Origin: a bacterium
Lineage (GTDB): Bacteria > Patescibacteriota > Dojkabacteria > JAKAPS01 > JAJZLI01
Direction: 5' to 3'
Length of the DNA stretch: 36,047 nt
Assembly: GCA_021791275.1 (NCBI GenBank)
Contig: JAJYWX010000020.1
Location: forward strand, 1 to 36,047
The translations under genes were made by a program, and so were the position numbers. The first letter of the stretch is position 1, and each line of letters starts with the position of its first letter. The notes under the pieces are model-generated. The model ran no database searches. It was not told where the DNA came from and saw nothing but the letters and a program-made list of their open reading frames with translations. Positions 1-6,607 of the stretch are shown one piece after another.

Positions 1-196
1 TATATATTTTTTTACTAATTAATTTATTTTTTTCTAAATCCTTCAATCTTAAAGATAAAGTTTTAGGAGATATGCCTTCCAATGAAGAGAGAAGTTCTCC
101 AAATCTTTTCTTGTCATTAAAAATGTCGCGCAAAATTAGGACTGTCCATTTACGACCTATAATTTTCATTGTTTTCTCTATTCCACAGTCTTTCAT
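1..196 (-). CDS. HxlR-family winged-helix regulator (3' end outside window)
   Basis: The first 65 codons are present and the gene runs off the left edge. The reading begins MKDCGIEKTMKIIGRKWTVL and continues with LRDIFNDKKRFGELLSSL, the N-terminal helices and helix-turn-helix of HxlR/MarR-like regulators: a Cys near the N-terminus, then the IGxKWTxLILRD signature. In studied HxlR proteins (HypR, YodB, QorR) that N-terminal Cys senses disulfide stress, quinones or aldehydes. Here Cys4 is in the right place, so redox sensing is a reasonable inference. It is divergent from an FMN reductase gene, the usual arrangement for this family, with a perfect dyad between them. The ATG at 194-196 is supported by a TATAAT box seven bases upstream on the minus strand. 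Confidence 0.85.
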   Translation of the reverse strand, partial: MKDCGIEKTMKIIGRKWTVLILRDIFNDKKRFGELLSSLEGISPKTLSLRLKDLEKNKLISKKIY

Positions 197-203
197 ATAC
201 CTT

Positions 204-209
204 ATTATA
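204..209 (-). promoter_or_regulatory. -10 hexamer of the HxlR gene, leaderless type
   Basis: On the minus strand TATAAT ends seven bases before the ATG at 196, so transcription should begin at or next to the start codon. No SD is present. The -35 region is weak. Confidence 0.5.
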
Positions 210-248
210 CAACATTAAAAGAAAAATTAATACTATCTATTCGGAAAT

Positions 249-267
249 TACTTTACAAAGTAAAGTA
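249..267. promoter_or_regulatory. Perfect dyad TACTTTAC-AAA-GTAAAGTA, candidate HxlR operator
   Basis: An 8-bp perfect inverted repeat with a 3-base centre lies in the 115-bp gap between the divergent HxlR and FMN reductase genes. HxlR proteins are dimers that bind dyads next to their own gene and a divergent target. Binding here is inferred from position and symmetry only. Confidence 0.45.
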
Positions 268-311
268 TGAGGTATATACTGTTAATACTTATTTTAGATT
301 TATAAAAACAT

Positions 312-893
312 ATGGCAAAAATAAAAGTTATATTAGGAACAACGAGAGATGCAAGAGTAGGGAAAAAAATTGCAGATTGGGTAATAGATTCTTCAAAAGA
401 AATAAAAGATTCAGAATTTGAACTAATAGATCTTAAAGATTACAATATACCTTTTTTTAACCTTCCAATATCACCTGCGTATAAAGAGCCAGAGTACAAT
501 ACTAATCAAAAAGCATTACAAGAAAAGATAAATGAGGCCGACGGATTCGTATTTGTGACACCAGAATATAACCATGGATATACATCGGTATTAAAAAATG
601 TTCTTGATACATACTACAATGAATGGAGGATAAAACCTGCAACATTTGTCTCATATGGAGGTATATCAGGAGGTATAAGAGCCGTAGAGTCACTCAGATT
701 GGTCTTGATAGAACTTCAAATGGTACCAATAAGATCTTCTGTACACATACCTTTCATATTTAACCAATTTAATGAAGATGGATTATTAAAAGAAGAAACC
801 AAAGAAGCTTCTAACCTAAAAACAACTTTAGAGGATATATCTTGGTGGAGTAACATACTAAAAAATCCAAGAAGTGATAGACTAAAAGTTTAA
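312..893 (+). CDS. NAD(P)H-dependent FMN reductase
   Basis: A 193-residue flavodoxin-fold protein of the NADPH-dependent FMN reductase family (SsuE/azoreductase-like). The N-terminal strand-loop VILGTTRDARVGKKIADW binds the FMN phosphate; TPEYNHGYTSVLKNVLD (about residues 83-99) and YGGISGG (about 115-121) are the isoalloxazine-side loops of the family. It is cytoplasmic and full length. It probably reduces flavin or quinone-type substrates with NAD(P)H; the substrate cannot be read from sequence. It is divergent from an HxlR regulator and followed 19 bases later by nickel superoxide dismutase, so the context is oxidative or electrophile stress. A TATAAA box ends five bases before the ATG and there is no SD. 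Confidence 0.9.
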   Translation: MAKIKVILGTTRDARVGKKIADWVIDSSKEIKDSEFELIDLKDYNIPFFNLPISPAYKEPEYNTNQKALQEKINEADGFVFVTPEYNHGYTSVLKNVLDTYYNEWRIKPATFVSYGGISGGIRAVESLRLVLIELQMVPIRSSVHIPFIFNQFNEDGLLKEETKEASNLKTTLEDISWWSNILKNPRSDRLKV

Positions 894-900
894 TTTTATA

Positions 901-906
901 TATAAT
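901..906 (+). promoter_or_regulatory. -10 hexamer of sodN, leaderless type
   Basis: TATAAT is followed by exactly six bases and the sodN ATG, so the expected first transcribed base is the A of the start codon. It sits directly after the FMN reductase stop, so sodN has its own promoter. Confidence 0.55.
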
Positions 907-912
907 AATTAT

Positions 913-1353
913 ATGTTCAAGAAGATATTTAAAATAGAAAATGTTTATGCTCATTGCGATGTACCTTGTGGACTCTATGATCCACAACAAGCACTTATGG
1001 CAGCAAATACTGTTAGAGTAATGGTCAAACAATTAAAAGATATTGAAAGTGATCCAGAATATAAAGATCATAAAGATGATTTAAAATTTAAAAATTATAT
1101 TGTAAGAAGAATTACCACAAAAGAAAATCATGCAGAACTATGTAAAAGGGAAGTATTAATCCTTTGGACAGACTACTTCAAAGATGATGATTTAAAAACT
1201 GTACCAGATTTACATGAACAGATCTGGAAAACAGTAAAATTAGCATCATACAACAAACAAAATGTCGATTCAGAAAAGGCAGAAGAATTATATAAACAAG
1301 TTGAAGTAATAAAAGACATCTTTGATAAAGTTGTTGAAGCAAGAAAAAAATAA
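913..1353 (+). CDS. sodN: Nickel superoxide dismutase, proenzyme
   Basis: A 146-residue NiSOD precursor. The diagnostic nickel hook HCDVPCGLYDP starts at residue 14, after a 13-residue propeptide MFKKIFKIENVYA. In known NiSOD, cleavage just before His1 frees the N-terminal amine and His1, which together with Cys2 and Cys6 bind nickel; Tyr9 is retained. The remainder is the expected four-helix bundle, which forms a hexamer. It converts superoxide to oxygen and hydrogen peroxide, probably in the cytoplasm because the propeptide is too short and polar for export. The next gene overlaps its 3' end and encodes the matching S26-type maturation peptidase. Confidence 0.96.
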   Translation: MFKKIFKIENVYAHCDVPCGLYDPQQALMAANTVRVMVKQLKDIESDPEYKDHKDDLKFKNYIVRRITTKENHAELCKREVLILWTDYFKDDDLKTVPDLHEQIWKTVKLASYNKQNVDSEKAEELYKQVEVIKDIFDKVVEARKK

Positions 1354-1663
1354 AAAAATATATTTTAAAATAGTTAATGTTGTAGGAGATAGTATGTCTC
1401 CTACATTTTTTAATGGAGATAAAATATTGATATCATACATTCCATATCTAGTTAAAAATATAAAGGAAGGCGATATTGTAATCGCAAAATCTCCCAAAGA
1501 TAATATAAATATTATAAAAAGAATTACAAAAATAAAAGATGACCTTTATTATATTGAAGGTGATAATAAAAAATTTAGCAAGGATAGTAATAATTTTGGG
1601 TACATAAAAAAGGATAATATATTATCAAAATATATACTAAGAATAAGAAAAATTAAACCCTAA
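1322..1663 (+). CDS. sodX: S26-family peptidase, NiSOD maturation protease (SodX-like)
   Basis: A short signal-peptidase-like protein with the catalytic serine in GDSMSPTF and a downstream lysine region (IIKRI) that matches the S26 Ser/Lys dyad. There is no membrane segment, unlike LepB, which suits a soluble protease that removes the NiSOD propeptide. The start is uncertain. No ATG lies in frame before the catalytic Met; the first candidates are TTG codons at 1322, 1331 and 1334, all inside the end of sodN, so translation is probably coupled. The 3' end overlaps the convergent YbjQ-like gene by 11 bases. Position next to sodN is the classic sodN-sodX order. Confidence 0.85.
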   Translation: MIKLLKQEKNKKIYFKIVNVVGDSMSPTFFNGDKILISYIPYLVKNIKEGDIVIAKSPKDNINIIKRITKIKDDLYYIEGDNKKFSKDSNNFGYIKKDNILSKYILRIRKIKP

Positions 1664-2783
1664 ATTGAAATCCCAACCTTGTATTATCAATGAAAGTATT
1701 TCTATTATATGTAACTGCTTGAGTTAGAAGAGTATCCGAAAAAGTTTTTACTCCTTGATATTTCTTAATAGCAGTCCCAATTGCTAAAAATTCTAATAAT
1801 CCAGAACCTAAATCATATATATATGTTTTTACATTTATAACATCATCAGCACCAATACTTGAAGCTTCATCTCTAATTTTTTGTAAAGAACTTTCTCTTG
1901 CATCATATATAAGAGTTGTTAATTCAGATATTTCTCCCTTGACTAGTGATTTTAATGCAGACGTAATTCCTCCTCTTATTCCAAGGGAATATATAGATGT
2001 TCCTAACATCAATTTTAATGGAATATATCCCATATTTGTAATATTCCAAATTTCTTCTGAAGATAGATTTCCAGATATCGGATTATTTATAAATTCTTGA
2101 GGCAAATAACTATTATATGATGCAGTACCAACCATGAGCATTTCTTGTATTCCAATATTATTTTCTAATGACAAAATAGAGGTATTTATTCCCACAACGG
2201 AATTAGCATTAAACTGTTTCGCCTCATTAACTATTCTTTCTAATGCCAAATTTCTTGTTTTTGTAAATACTTCTGTATACTCTTTAACTTCACCTCTAAC
2301 AAAAGATTTCAAGTTACCAACTAAACCCTTACCCACACCAATAGAATATGCAACATTTCCAAAGACAAAACTTTTTGGAACATAATTAGAATCAATTTGA
2401 GAATATAGCTCTTGTCCAGAAGAAGAAGTAGAAAAAAACTCTATGTTAGTATTATCTGATCTTACTGATGATCCAACAGATAAAAACTCTATATTTTCAA
2501 GATGAAATATTAACTCATTCGTAACACCTGTAATACCTATATTATTATTTTTTTTAGACTCATTTACCATTCTTTCAAAACCCAACCTTCTGCCTTCTTG
2601 GAAAATAGTCGTTAATTGAGAAACTTCACCTCCTAAAAACATCCTTACATTTGAAGTAAATCCACCTAAGAAACCTAAGGAATAAACAGAATTACCAATA
2701 CATATATCAGAGGGGTAGAGTCCCTTCTTAGAGAGACAGTATATTTCATTTGCAGATAAACCAGATGTTACCATTAATACCAT
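1653..2783 (-). CDS. Protein with three tandem YbjQ/DUF74-like units
   Basis: A 376-residue protein built from three related units of about 100 residues (about 10-110, 122-222, 240-342). Each unit has an N-terminal segment (for example SSEEIWNITNMGYIPLK), a glycine-rich strand (IYSLG), and the YbjQ core with GE, a conserved helix and an (N/G)A-V segment: GGEVSQLTTIFQEGRRLGFE, RGEVKEYTEVFTKTRNLALE and KGEISELTTLIYDARESSLQ. The YbjQ family normally has one such core of about 105 residues and forms pentamers; its role is unclear, although it is often labelled heavy-metal binding. No signal peptide or membrane segment is seen. The most C-terminal unit has the best-preserved GADDVINV segment. ATG 2783 is used; an in-frame ATG at 2774 is an alternative. 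Confidence 0.75.
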   Translation of the reverse strand: MVLMVTSGLSANEIYCLSKKGLYPSDICIGNSVYSLGFLGGFTSNVRMFLGGEVSQLTTIFQEGRRLGFERMVNESKKNNNIGITGVTNELIFHLENIEFLSVGSSVRSDNTNIEFFSTSSSGQELYSQIDSNYVPKSFVFGNVAYSIGVGKGLVGNLKSFVRGEVKEYTEVFTKTRNLALERIVNEAKQFNANSVVGINTSILSLENNIGIQEMLMVGTASYNSYLPQEFINNPISGNLSSEEIWNITNMGYIPLKLMLGTSIYSLGIRGGITSALKSLVKGEISELTTLIYDARESSLQKIRDEASSIGADDVINVKTYIYDLGSGLLEFLAIGTAIKKYQGVKTFSDTLLTQAVTYNRNTFIDNTRLGFQFRV

Positions 2784-2856
2784 TGTATCAATATTTAATA
2801 GTAAATAAAATATAGGGATATATTATATAAATAAAATTGATGCTACATTAGATATA

Positions 2857-2865
2857 TGCTAATAT
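2857..2865 (+). promoter_or_regulatory. Extended -10 of the dienelactone hydrolase gene
   Basis: TGCTAATAT matches the TGn-plus-hexamer pattern and ends seven bases before the ATG at 2873. There is no SD. Confidence 0.45.
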
Positions 2866-2872
2866 ATATATT

Positions 2873-3604
2873 ATGAAAAAAGATATAAACATACCACAAA
2901 CAAACTATCCAGCTTACCTTTCATTACCTGATAACAAAGAAAAGTTATCTTCAATAATTATTATCCATGAAATATGGGGATTAAATGATCATATAAAAGA
3001 TGTTGCCGATAGATTCGCAAATCAAGGCTATGCAACTGTTGCTGTAGATCTTTTTTCTGATGAAAACTTAGGCAAAATTGATCAAAGTATTTTATTAGAA
3101 ATGCAAGATCCAAATAAAAAAGATGAAGCACAAAAGAAAATGAGACTTGCTCTTACTCCAATGAACTCTCCAGAATTTTCTGAGAGAATGAGGAAAAAAT
3201 TAAAAGAGGCATATGAATATATTCTTAATCAAGATTTCTCTAATGGAAAAGTTGGAGTAATTGGATTTTGTTTCGGAGGAACATATTCTTACCAATTAGC
3301 AATTGATGAGCCTAATCTAGCTTTTTCTGTTCCTTTTTATGGACATGCTCCAAAAGATTTAAATGAACTTAAAAAAATAAATTGTCCTGTATTAGCTTTT
3401 TATGGGGAAGAGGATACTCAACTTGCAGAAGAAGCACCTAAAATAAAAGAAATAATGGACAATAACAATAAAGAATTTGAATATGTAATCTATCCTAATA
3501 CTGGACATGCATTCTTTAACGATACTAATAAAAATATGTATAGAAAAGAATCTGCGGAAGATGCTTGGAAAAGAGTATTGGAATTTCTTAAAAATAAAGC
3601 ATAA
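2873..3604 (+). CDS. Dienelactone hydrolase family protein
   Basis: A 243-residue alpha/beta hydrolase, full length for the family. The nucleophile elbow GFCFGG places Cys133 as the nucleophile, which is the hallmark of dienelactone hydrolases rather than serine esterases. The rest of the triad is Asp181 (YGEED) and His212 (NTGHAFF). HEIWGL near residues 32-37 is the family oxyanion and substrate loop. No signal peptide, so cytoplasmic. Family members hydrolyse dienelactones or related esters; no ring-cleavage pathway is visible here, so a detoxification or general ester hydrolase role is as likely. It is a single gene with its own promoter. Confidence 0.9.
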   Translation: MKKDINIPQTNYPAYLSLPDNKEKLSSIIIIHEIWGLNDHIKDVADRFANQGYATVAVDLFSDENLGKIDQSILLEMQDPNKKDEAQKKMRLALTPMNSPEFSERMRKKLKEAYEYILNQDFSNGKVGVIGFCFGGTYSYQLAIDEPNLAFSVPFYGHAPKDLNELKKINCPVLAFYGEEDTQLAEEAPKIKEIMDNNNKEFEYVIYPNTGHAFFNDTNKNMYRKESAEDAWKRVLEFLKNKA

Positions 3605-3616
3605 ATTAACTGTATC

Positions 3617-3644
3617 ATGACAAAAATTTTCATTGTGATATAAT
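3617..3644 (+). promoter_or_regulatory. Promoter of the GlsB-like gene
   Basis: ATGACA at 3617-3622, a 16-base spacer, and an extended -10 TGATATAAT ending at 3644. Unlike most promoters in this window it leaves a leader of about 25 bases that holds a strong SD. Confidence 0.6.
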
Positions 3645-3660
3645 TGTAAAATATATACTA

Positions 3661-3669
3661 AGGGGGTGA
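3661..3669 (+). promoter_or_regulatory. Strong ribosome binding site deciding the start at 3675
   Basis: AGGGGGTGA ends five bases before ATG 3675. A GTG inside this site (3666) is in frame but would place the SD within the coding sequence, so ATG 3675 is the start. It is one of only two clear SD sequences in the window. Confidence 0.75.
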
Positions 3670-3674
3670 GATTT

Positions 3675-3938
3675 ATGGGATTAATAGTATATTTAATATT
3701 AGGAATCGTAGTAGGTTGGTTAGCAAGCGTTGTAGTCAAGGAAGCAAAACCTAATGTAGTAAAAGATATTATTTTAGGATTTGTCGGTGCAATAATCGGT
3801 GATCTTATAATGAAATATCTATTCCAGCAACCAGGCTTAAATGAAGTTACAGTAGTAGGATTTATAGGTGTGTTAGTAGTATCTATAATTGTCATTGCTA
3901 TTGGAAGAGCCTTTAAAGGATCAGAAGAGAAAAAATAA
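3675..3938 (+). CDS. GlsB/YeaQ/YmgE family stress-associated membrane protein
   Basis: An 87-residue, three-helix membrane protein of the transglycosylase-associated (GlsB/YeaQ/YmgE) family. The first helix IVYLILGIVVGWLAS, the glycine-rich middle helix (DIILGFVGAIIGDLI) and a final helix VVGFIGVLVVSIIVIAIG match the family in order and length. The C-terminus is basic and cytoplasmic. Members are induced in stress or stationary phase in several bacteria; the molecular role is not settled. The strong promoter, strong SD and two-hairpin terminator suggest one of the most highly expressed genes of the window. Confidence 0.88.
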   Translation: MGLIVYLILGIVVGWLASVVVKEAKPNVVKDIILGFVGAIIGDLIMKYLFQQPGLNEVTVVGFIGVLVVSIIVIAIGRAFKGSEEKK

Positions 3939-3962
3939 GTATATTAGAAATATACTTTTTAT
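3937..3962 (+). terminator. Rho-independent terminator of the GlsB-like gene
   Basis: A perfect 9-bp stem AAGTATATT / AATATACTT around the loop AGA, followed by a run of T. The stem begins within the stop codon. Confidence 0.75.
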
Positions 3963-3985
3963 AAGGGAGTACACTACTCCCTTAT
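3961..3985. repeat. Perfect 11-bp inverted repeat, second hairpin
   Basis: ATAAGGGAGTA-CAC-TACTCCCTTAT is a perfect 11-bp stem with a 3-base loop directly after the first terminator and 17 bases before the exonuclease III ATG. It may be a back-up terminator (the following TATTATT is only partly T-rich) or a protein site for the next gene. Confidence 0.7.
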
Positions 3986-4002
3986 ATTATTAAAAATAAA
4001 TT

Positions 4003-4776
4003 ATGAAAAAATACAAAATAATATCATGGAATGTGAATGGTCTTAGAGCAATAATATCTAAAGGTCTAGGAGATTTTTTAAATACACATAATCCAGCTAT
4101 CCTATGTCTACAAGAGATAAAGGCAACAGAGGAGCAAGTATCAAAAATATTGCCTGATGCCTTAGATGAATATAATAAAGTATATAGTTCCGGAGTAAGA
4201 AAAGGATATAGTGGAGTAGCAACATTTTCAAAAGAAACTCCCAATAGTACATCTATAGGATTAGAGAATAATATAGACGATGAGGGCAGAGTAATTAAAA
4301 GTATATATTCTGAATTTATACTATATAATATATATTTTCCTAATGGTAAAAAAGATAAAGATAGACTAGATTATAAAATTAATTTCTATAAAAATCTAAT
4401 AGAGATATTAAAAAATCATAAGAAAAATAATGATAAAGTAATAATACTTGGTGATTATAATACTGCACATAAAGAAATAGACCTTGCAAGACCTAAAGAA
4501 AATAGTAAAATATCTGGATTTCTTCCCGAAGAAAGGATACTAATCGACGAGATACTAAATTTAGGATACATAGATACTTTGAGAGAATTTAATAGTCAAG
4601 AGAATATTTATACTTGGTGGGATCCTATAACTAAAGCAAGAGAGAGAAATGTAGGGTGGAGAATAGACTATATCTTTGTATCTTCAAACCTTAAAAAAAA
4701 CTTAATATCATCAGATGTACTTGATAAAGTTTACGGTTCAGATCATTGCCCAGTATCAATAGATATTGAAATATAA
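4003..4776 (+). CDS. xth: Exodeoxyribonuclease III (AP endonuclease)
   Basis: A 257-residue EEP-fold nuclease of the Xth/ExoA family, full length. Visible motifs in order: WNVNGLRAI (Asn metal ligand), LQEIKA (catalytic Glu), GDYNTAHKEIDLARP, WRIDYIF, and GSDHCPV (catalytic Asp-His). It cuts the DNA backbone 5' to abasic sites and trims 3' blocks in base-excision repair, in the cytoplasm. It would work with the endonuclease III gene at 22048. It is monocistronic, with its stop three bases from the end of the convergent molybdoenzyme gene. No SD is seen. Confidence 0.95.
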   Translation: MKKYKIISWNVNGLRAIISKGLGDFLNTHNPAILCLQEIKATEEQVSKILPDALDEYNKVYSSGVRKGYSGVATFSKETPNSTSIGLENNIDDEGRVIKSIYSEFILYNIYFPNGKKDKDRLDYKINFYKNLIEILKNHKKNNDKVIILGDYNTAHKEIDLARPKENSKISGFLPEERILIDEILNLGYIDTLREFNSQENIYTWWDPITKARERNVGWRIDYIFVSSNLKKNLISSDVLDKVYGSDHCPVSIDIEI

Positions 4777-4779
4777 TAC

Positions 4780-5409
4780 TCAAGAATACCTTTCCTCCTT
4801 TAGAAAGTCTCCATTATTGTTATAGCCTCTAACTTCCCAAAATCCAGGGCTATCTTCTTTTAAAAAATTTATACCTGATAAAAATTTTGAGCCTTTCCAC
4901 CCATATCTTGATGGAACAATCATCCTAACTAATCCCCCATGAAGTCTGGGAATATCTTCTCCAAAAAGTTTATATGCCAATATAACATTCTCTTGTACCA
5001 TTGCATCTATTGGAAGATTTGTTGTATATGAATCATAGCCTTCTTGCAAAACAAACCTAGTATCACTAAGAGGTTTCACAAGATCCTTTATGTAATTGAA
5101 TTTTACTCCACGCCATAAAACATTCTTTTTACTCCAGTGAGTTACACAATGAAAATCCTCATCTATATCAACATATGGCATTTTTACAAGATCTTCATAT
5201 TTTATATCTATTACATTTTCAACATTCCCATAAACCTTTATAACCCACTTATCTTTTGGAATATTAGGTCTTACACCTAAATCTAATACAGGGAAACCAT
5301 ATGTTAATGTCTGTCCAGCTGGAAGGCCAGGGTCCCCAGCCTTACTTGGATTTTTAAGTGAAGCAATATATTCTTTAGCTTTTATAAAATTATCATTGAA
5401 TTTGCTCAT
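4780..5409 (-). CDS. Sulfite-oxidase-fold molybdopterin-dependent oxidoreductase (cytoplasmic form)
   Basis: A 209-residue SUOX/YedY-like catalytic domain. The molybdenum-ligating cysteine is Cys88 in DFHCVTHWS, and the pterin-binding strands WRGVKF, IVPSRYGWKGSKF and the C-terminal FWEVRGYNNNGDFLKEER are all present. There is no Tat or Sec signal, whereas YedY/MsrP is exported, so this is a cytoplasmic member of unknown substrate. The family uses molybdopterin cofactor; no cofactor-synthesis gene is visible in the window. It is divergent from a rhodanese with only 27 bases between the starts, which suggests linked sulfur chemistry. Confidence 0.88.
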   Translation of the reverse strand: MSKFNDNFIKAKEYIASLKNPSKAGDPGLPAGQTLTYGFPVLDLGVRPNIPKDKWVIKVYGNVENVIDIKYEDLVKMPYVDIDEDFHCVTHWSKKNVLWRGVKFNYIKDLVKPLSDTRFVLQEGYDSYTTNLPIDAMVQENVILAYKLFGEDIPRLHGGLVRMIVPSRYGWKGSKFLSGINFLKEDSPGFWEVRGYNNNGDFLKEERYS

Positions 5410-5415
5410 ATTTAA

Positions 5416-5430
5416 ATTATATATTACAAT
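5416..5430. promoter_or_regulatory. Back-to-back -10 boxes of the divergent molybdoenzyme and rhodanese genes
   Basis: On the minus strand TATAAT (5421-5416) is six bases from ATG 5409. On the plus strand TACAAT (5425-5430) is six bases from ATG 5437. Both mRNAs would be leaderless, and each -35 region must lie inside the other gene. Confidence 0.6.
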
Positions 5431-5436
5431 ATTAAT

Positions 5437-5769
5437 ATGAATAGTATAACAGTAGATGAGCTAAAAAAGAATAAAAATGCCTATGTAATATTAGATGTAC
5501 GAGAAAAATTTGAAAGAGAAAAGGATGGATTTATAAAAGATTCCCACCATATACCAAGCTCAGAAATAGATGAATATGTTATTATAGATTTTCTGAAAAA
5601 ATTCGAAGATCAAGGAATTGTAATATACTGTAACTCAGGAAGAAGATCTTCATCATTAATAGAAGTTCTGGTAATAAATAAAATAGGAAAAAAAGAAAAA
5701 CTTTTTAATCTTAATGGTGGATTCCAACTATGGAAGGGATCTCAATATGAAGTTGAATACCCAAAATAA
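5437..5769 (+). CDS. Rhodanese-like single-domain sulfurtransferase
   Basis: A 110-residue single rhodanese domain. The active-site loop is YCNSGRRS with Cys65 as the persulfide-carrying residue; LDVREKFE and the CH2B-like HHIPSSEI are the conserved flanks. It is cytoplasmic, with no second domain. It transfers sulfane sulfur from an unknown donor. The divergent molybdoenzyme is a plausible partner for sulfur oxidation or cofactor sulfuration. Its 3' end overlaps the start of the downstream glycosyltransferase, so the two are probably co-transcribed, though functionally unrelated. Confidence 0.9.
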   Translation: MNSITVDELKKNKNAYVILDVREKFEREKDGFIKDSHHIPSSEIDEYVIIDFLKKFEDQGIVIYCNSGRRSSSLIEVLVINKIGKKEKLFNLNGGFQLWKGSQYEVEYPK

Positions 5770-6604
5770 ATTTGCCATATTAATAACTACTAAAGGAAAA
5801 GAAAACATTCTTTTATCTCTTGAAAAGTTAAAAGGAGTTAATATCCCTATATATATTGTTACCCCTGAAGATTATTCATCAATAAAAGGAGTGAAAATCA
5901 TAAAAGATAAAGGAAAAGGTAAACCCGAAGCTTTAAATGTTGCATTTAAAGAAATAAAAGAAGATATATTAATATTAACTGACGGAGACGTATATACGGA
6001 TAAAAAATCAATAGACAATATAATAAAAAATTTTGATTCGCAAACAGGACTTATCACAGGGAAAGTAATATCATTAAATAAAAAGGATAATATGATTGGA
6101 TACTGGTCTCATTTCTTAACATATGCTGCAAATACTATGAGAGCTAAGAAATATAAAAATGGAGAATTTTTCGAAGGGTCTGGATACCTTCTTGCAATAA
6201 GAAAAAATTTAATAAAAAATATAGATCCGAATGCTTTAGCTGATGATGGGGTAATATCAAAAATAATTTATGATTCAAAATATAAAGAAAAGTATTTAGA
6301 AAATTCTAAGGTTTATGTGAAATATCCAGACAACTTCAAAGATTGGATAAAACAGAAGAAAAGATCTGCAGGGGGATATAAACAGAACATAACTGAAAAA
6401 ACATATGGGAATAGATCATTTTTAAAGGAAGCTCGTTACGGTATAAAAATATTTTTCACATACCCTAAAAGCTTTAAAGAATTTTTTTATACACTAGTTC
6501 TTTTTATTGCAAGAGTATATCTTTGGATTTTGATAGAAATTGATATAAAGATACTTAGGAAGAATCCTAATGACATTTGGGTAAGAGTAGAAAGTACTAA
6601 ATAA
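5747..6604 (+). CDS. Family 2 glycosyltransferase with C-terminal membrane helix
   Basis: About 285 residues with a GT-A fold. ILITTKGKEN begins the nucleotide-binding region, LTDGDVYTD holds the metal-binding DxD-type motif (DGD at 79-81), EGSGYLLAI is the acceptor loop, and ADDG plus KQKKRSAGG resembles the (E/D)D and QxxRW-like regions of processive GT2 enzymes. A C-terminal hydrophobic segment (FYTLVLFIARVYLWIL) should anchor it. It probably adds sugars to a surface polysaccharide or lipid on the inner membrane face. The ATG at 5747 is chosen; ATG 5714 is possible but would overlap the rhodanese gene by 56 bases. Confidence 0.82.
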   Translation: MKLNTQNKFAILITTKGKENILLSLEKLKGVNIPIYIVTPEDYSSIKGVKIIKDKGKGKPEALNVAFKEIKEDILILTDGDVYTDKKSIDNIIKNFDSQTGLITGKVISLNKKDNMIGYWSHFLTYAANTMRAKKYKNGEFFEGSGYLLAIRKNLIKNIDPNALADDGVISKIIYDSKYKEKYLENSKVYVKYPDNFKDWIKQKKRSAGGYKQNITEKTYGNRSFLKEARYGIKIFFTYPKSFKEFFYTLVLFIARVYLWILIEIDIKILRKNPNDIWVRVESTK

Positions 6605-6607
6605 TTA

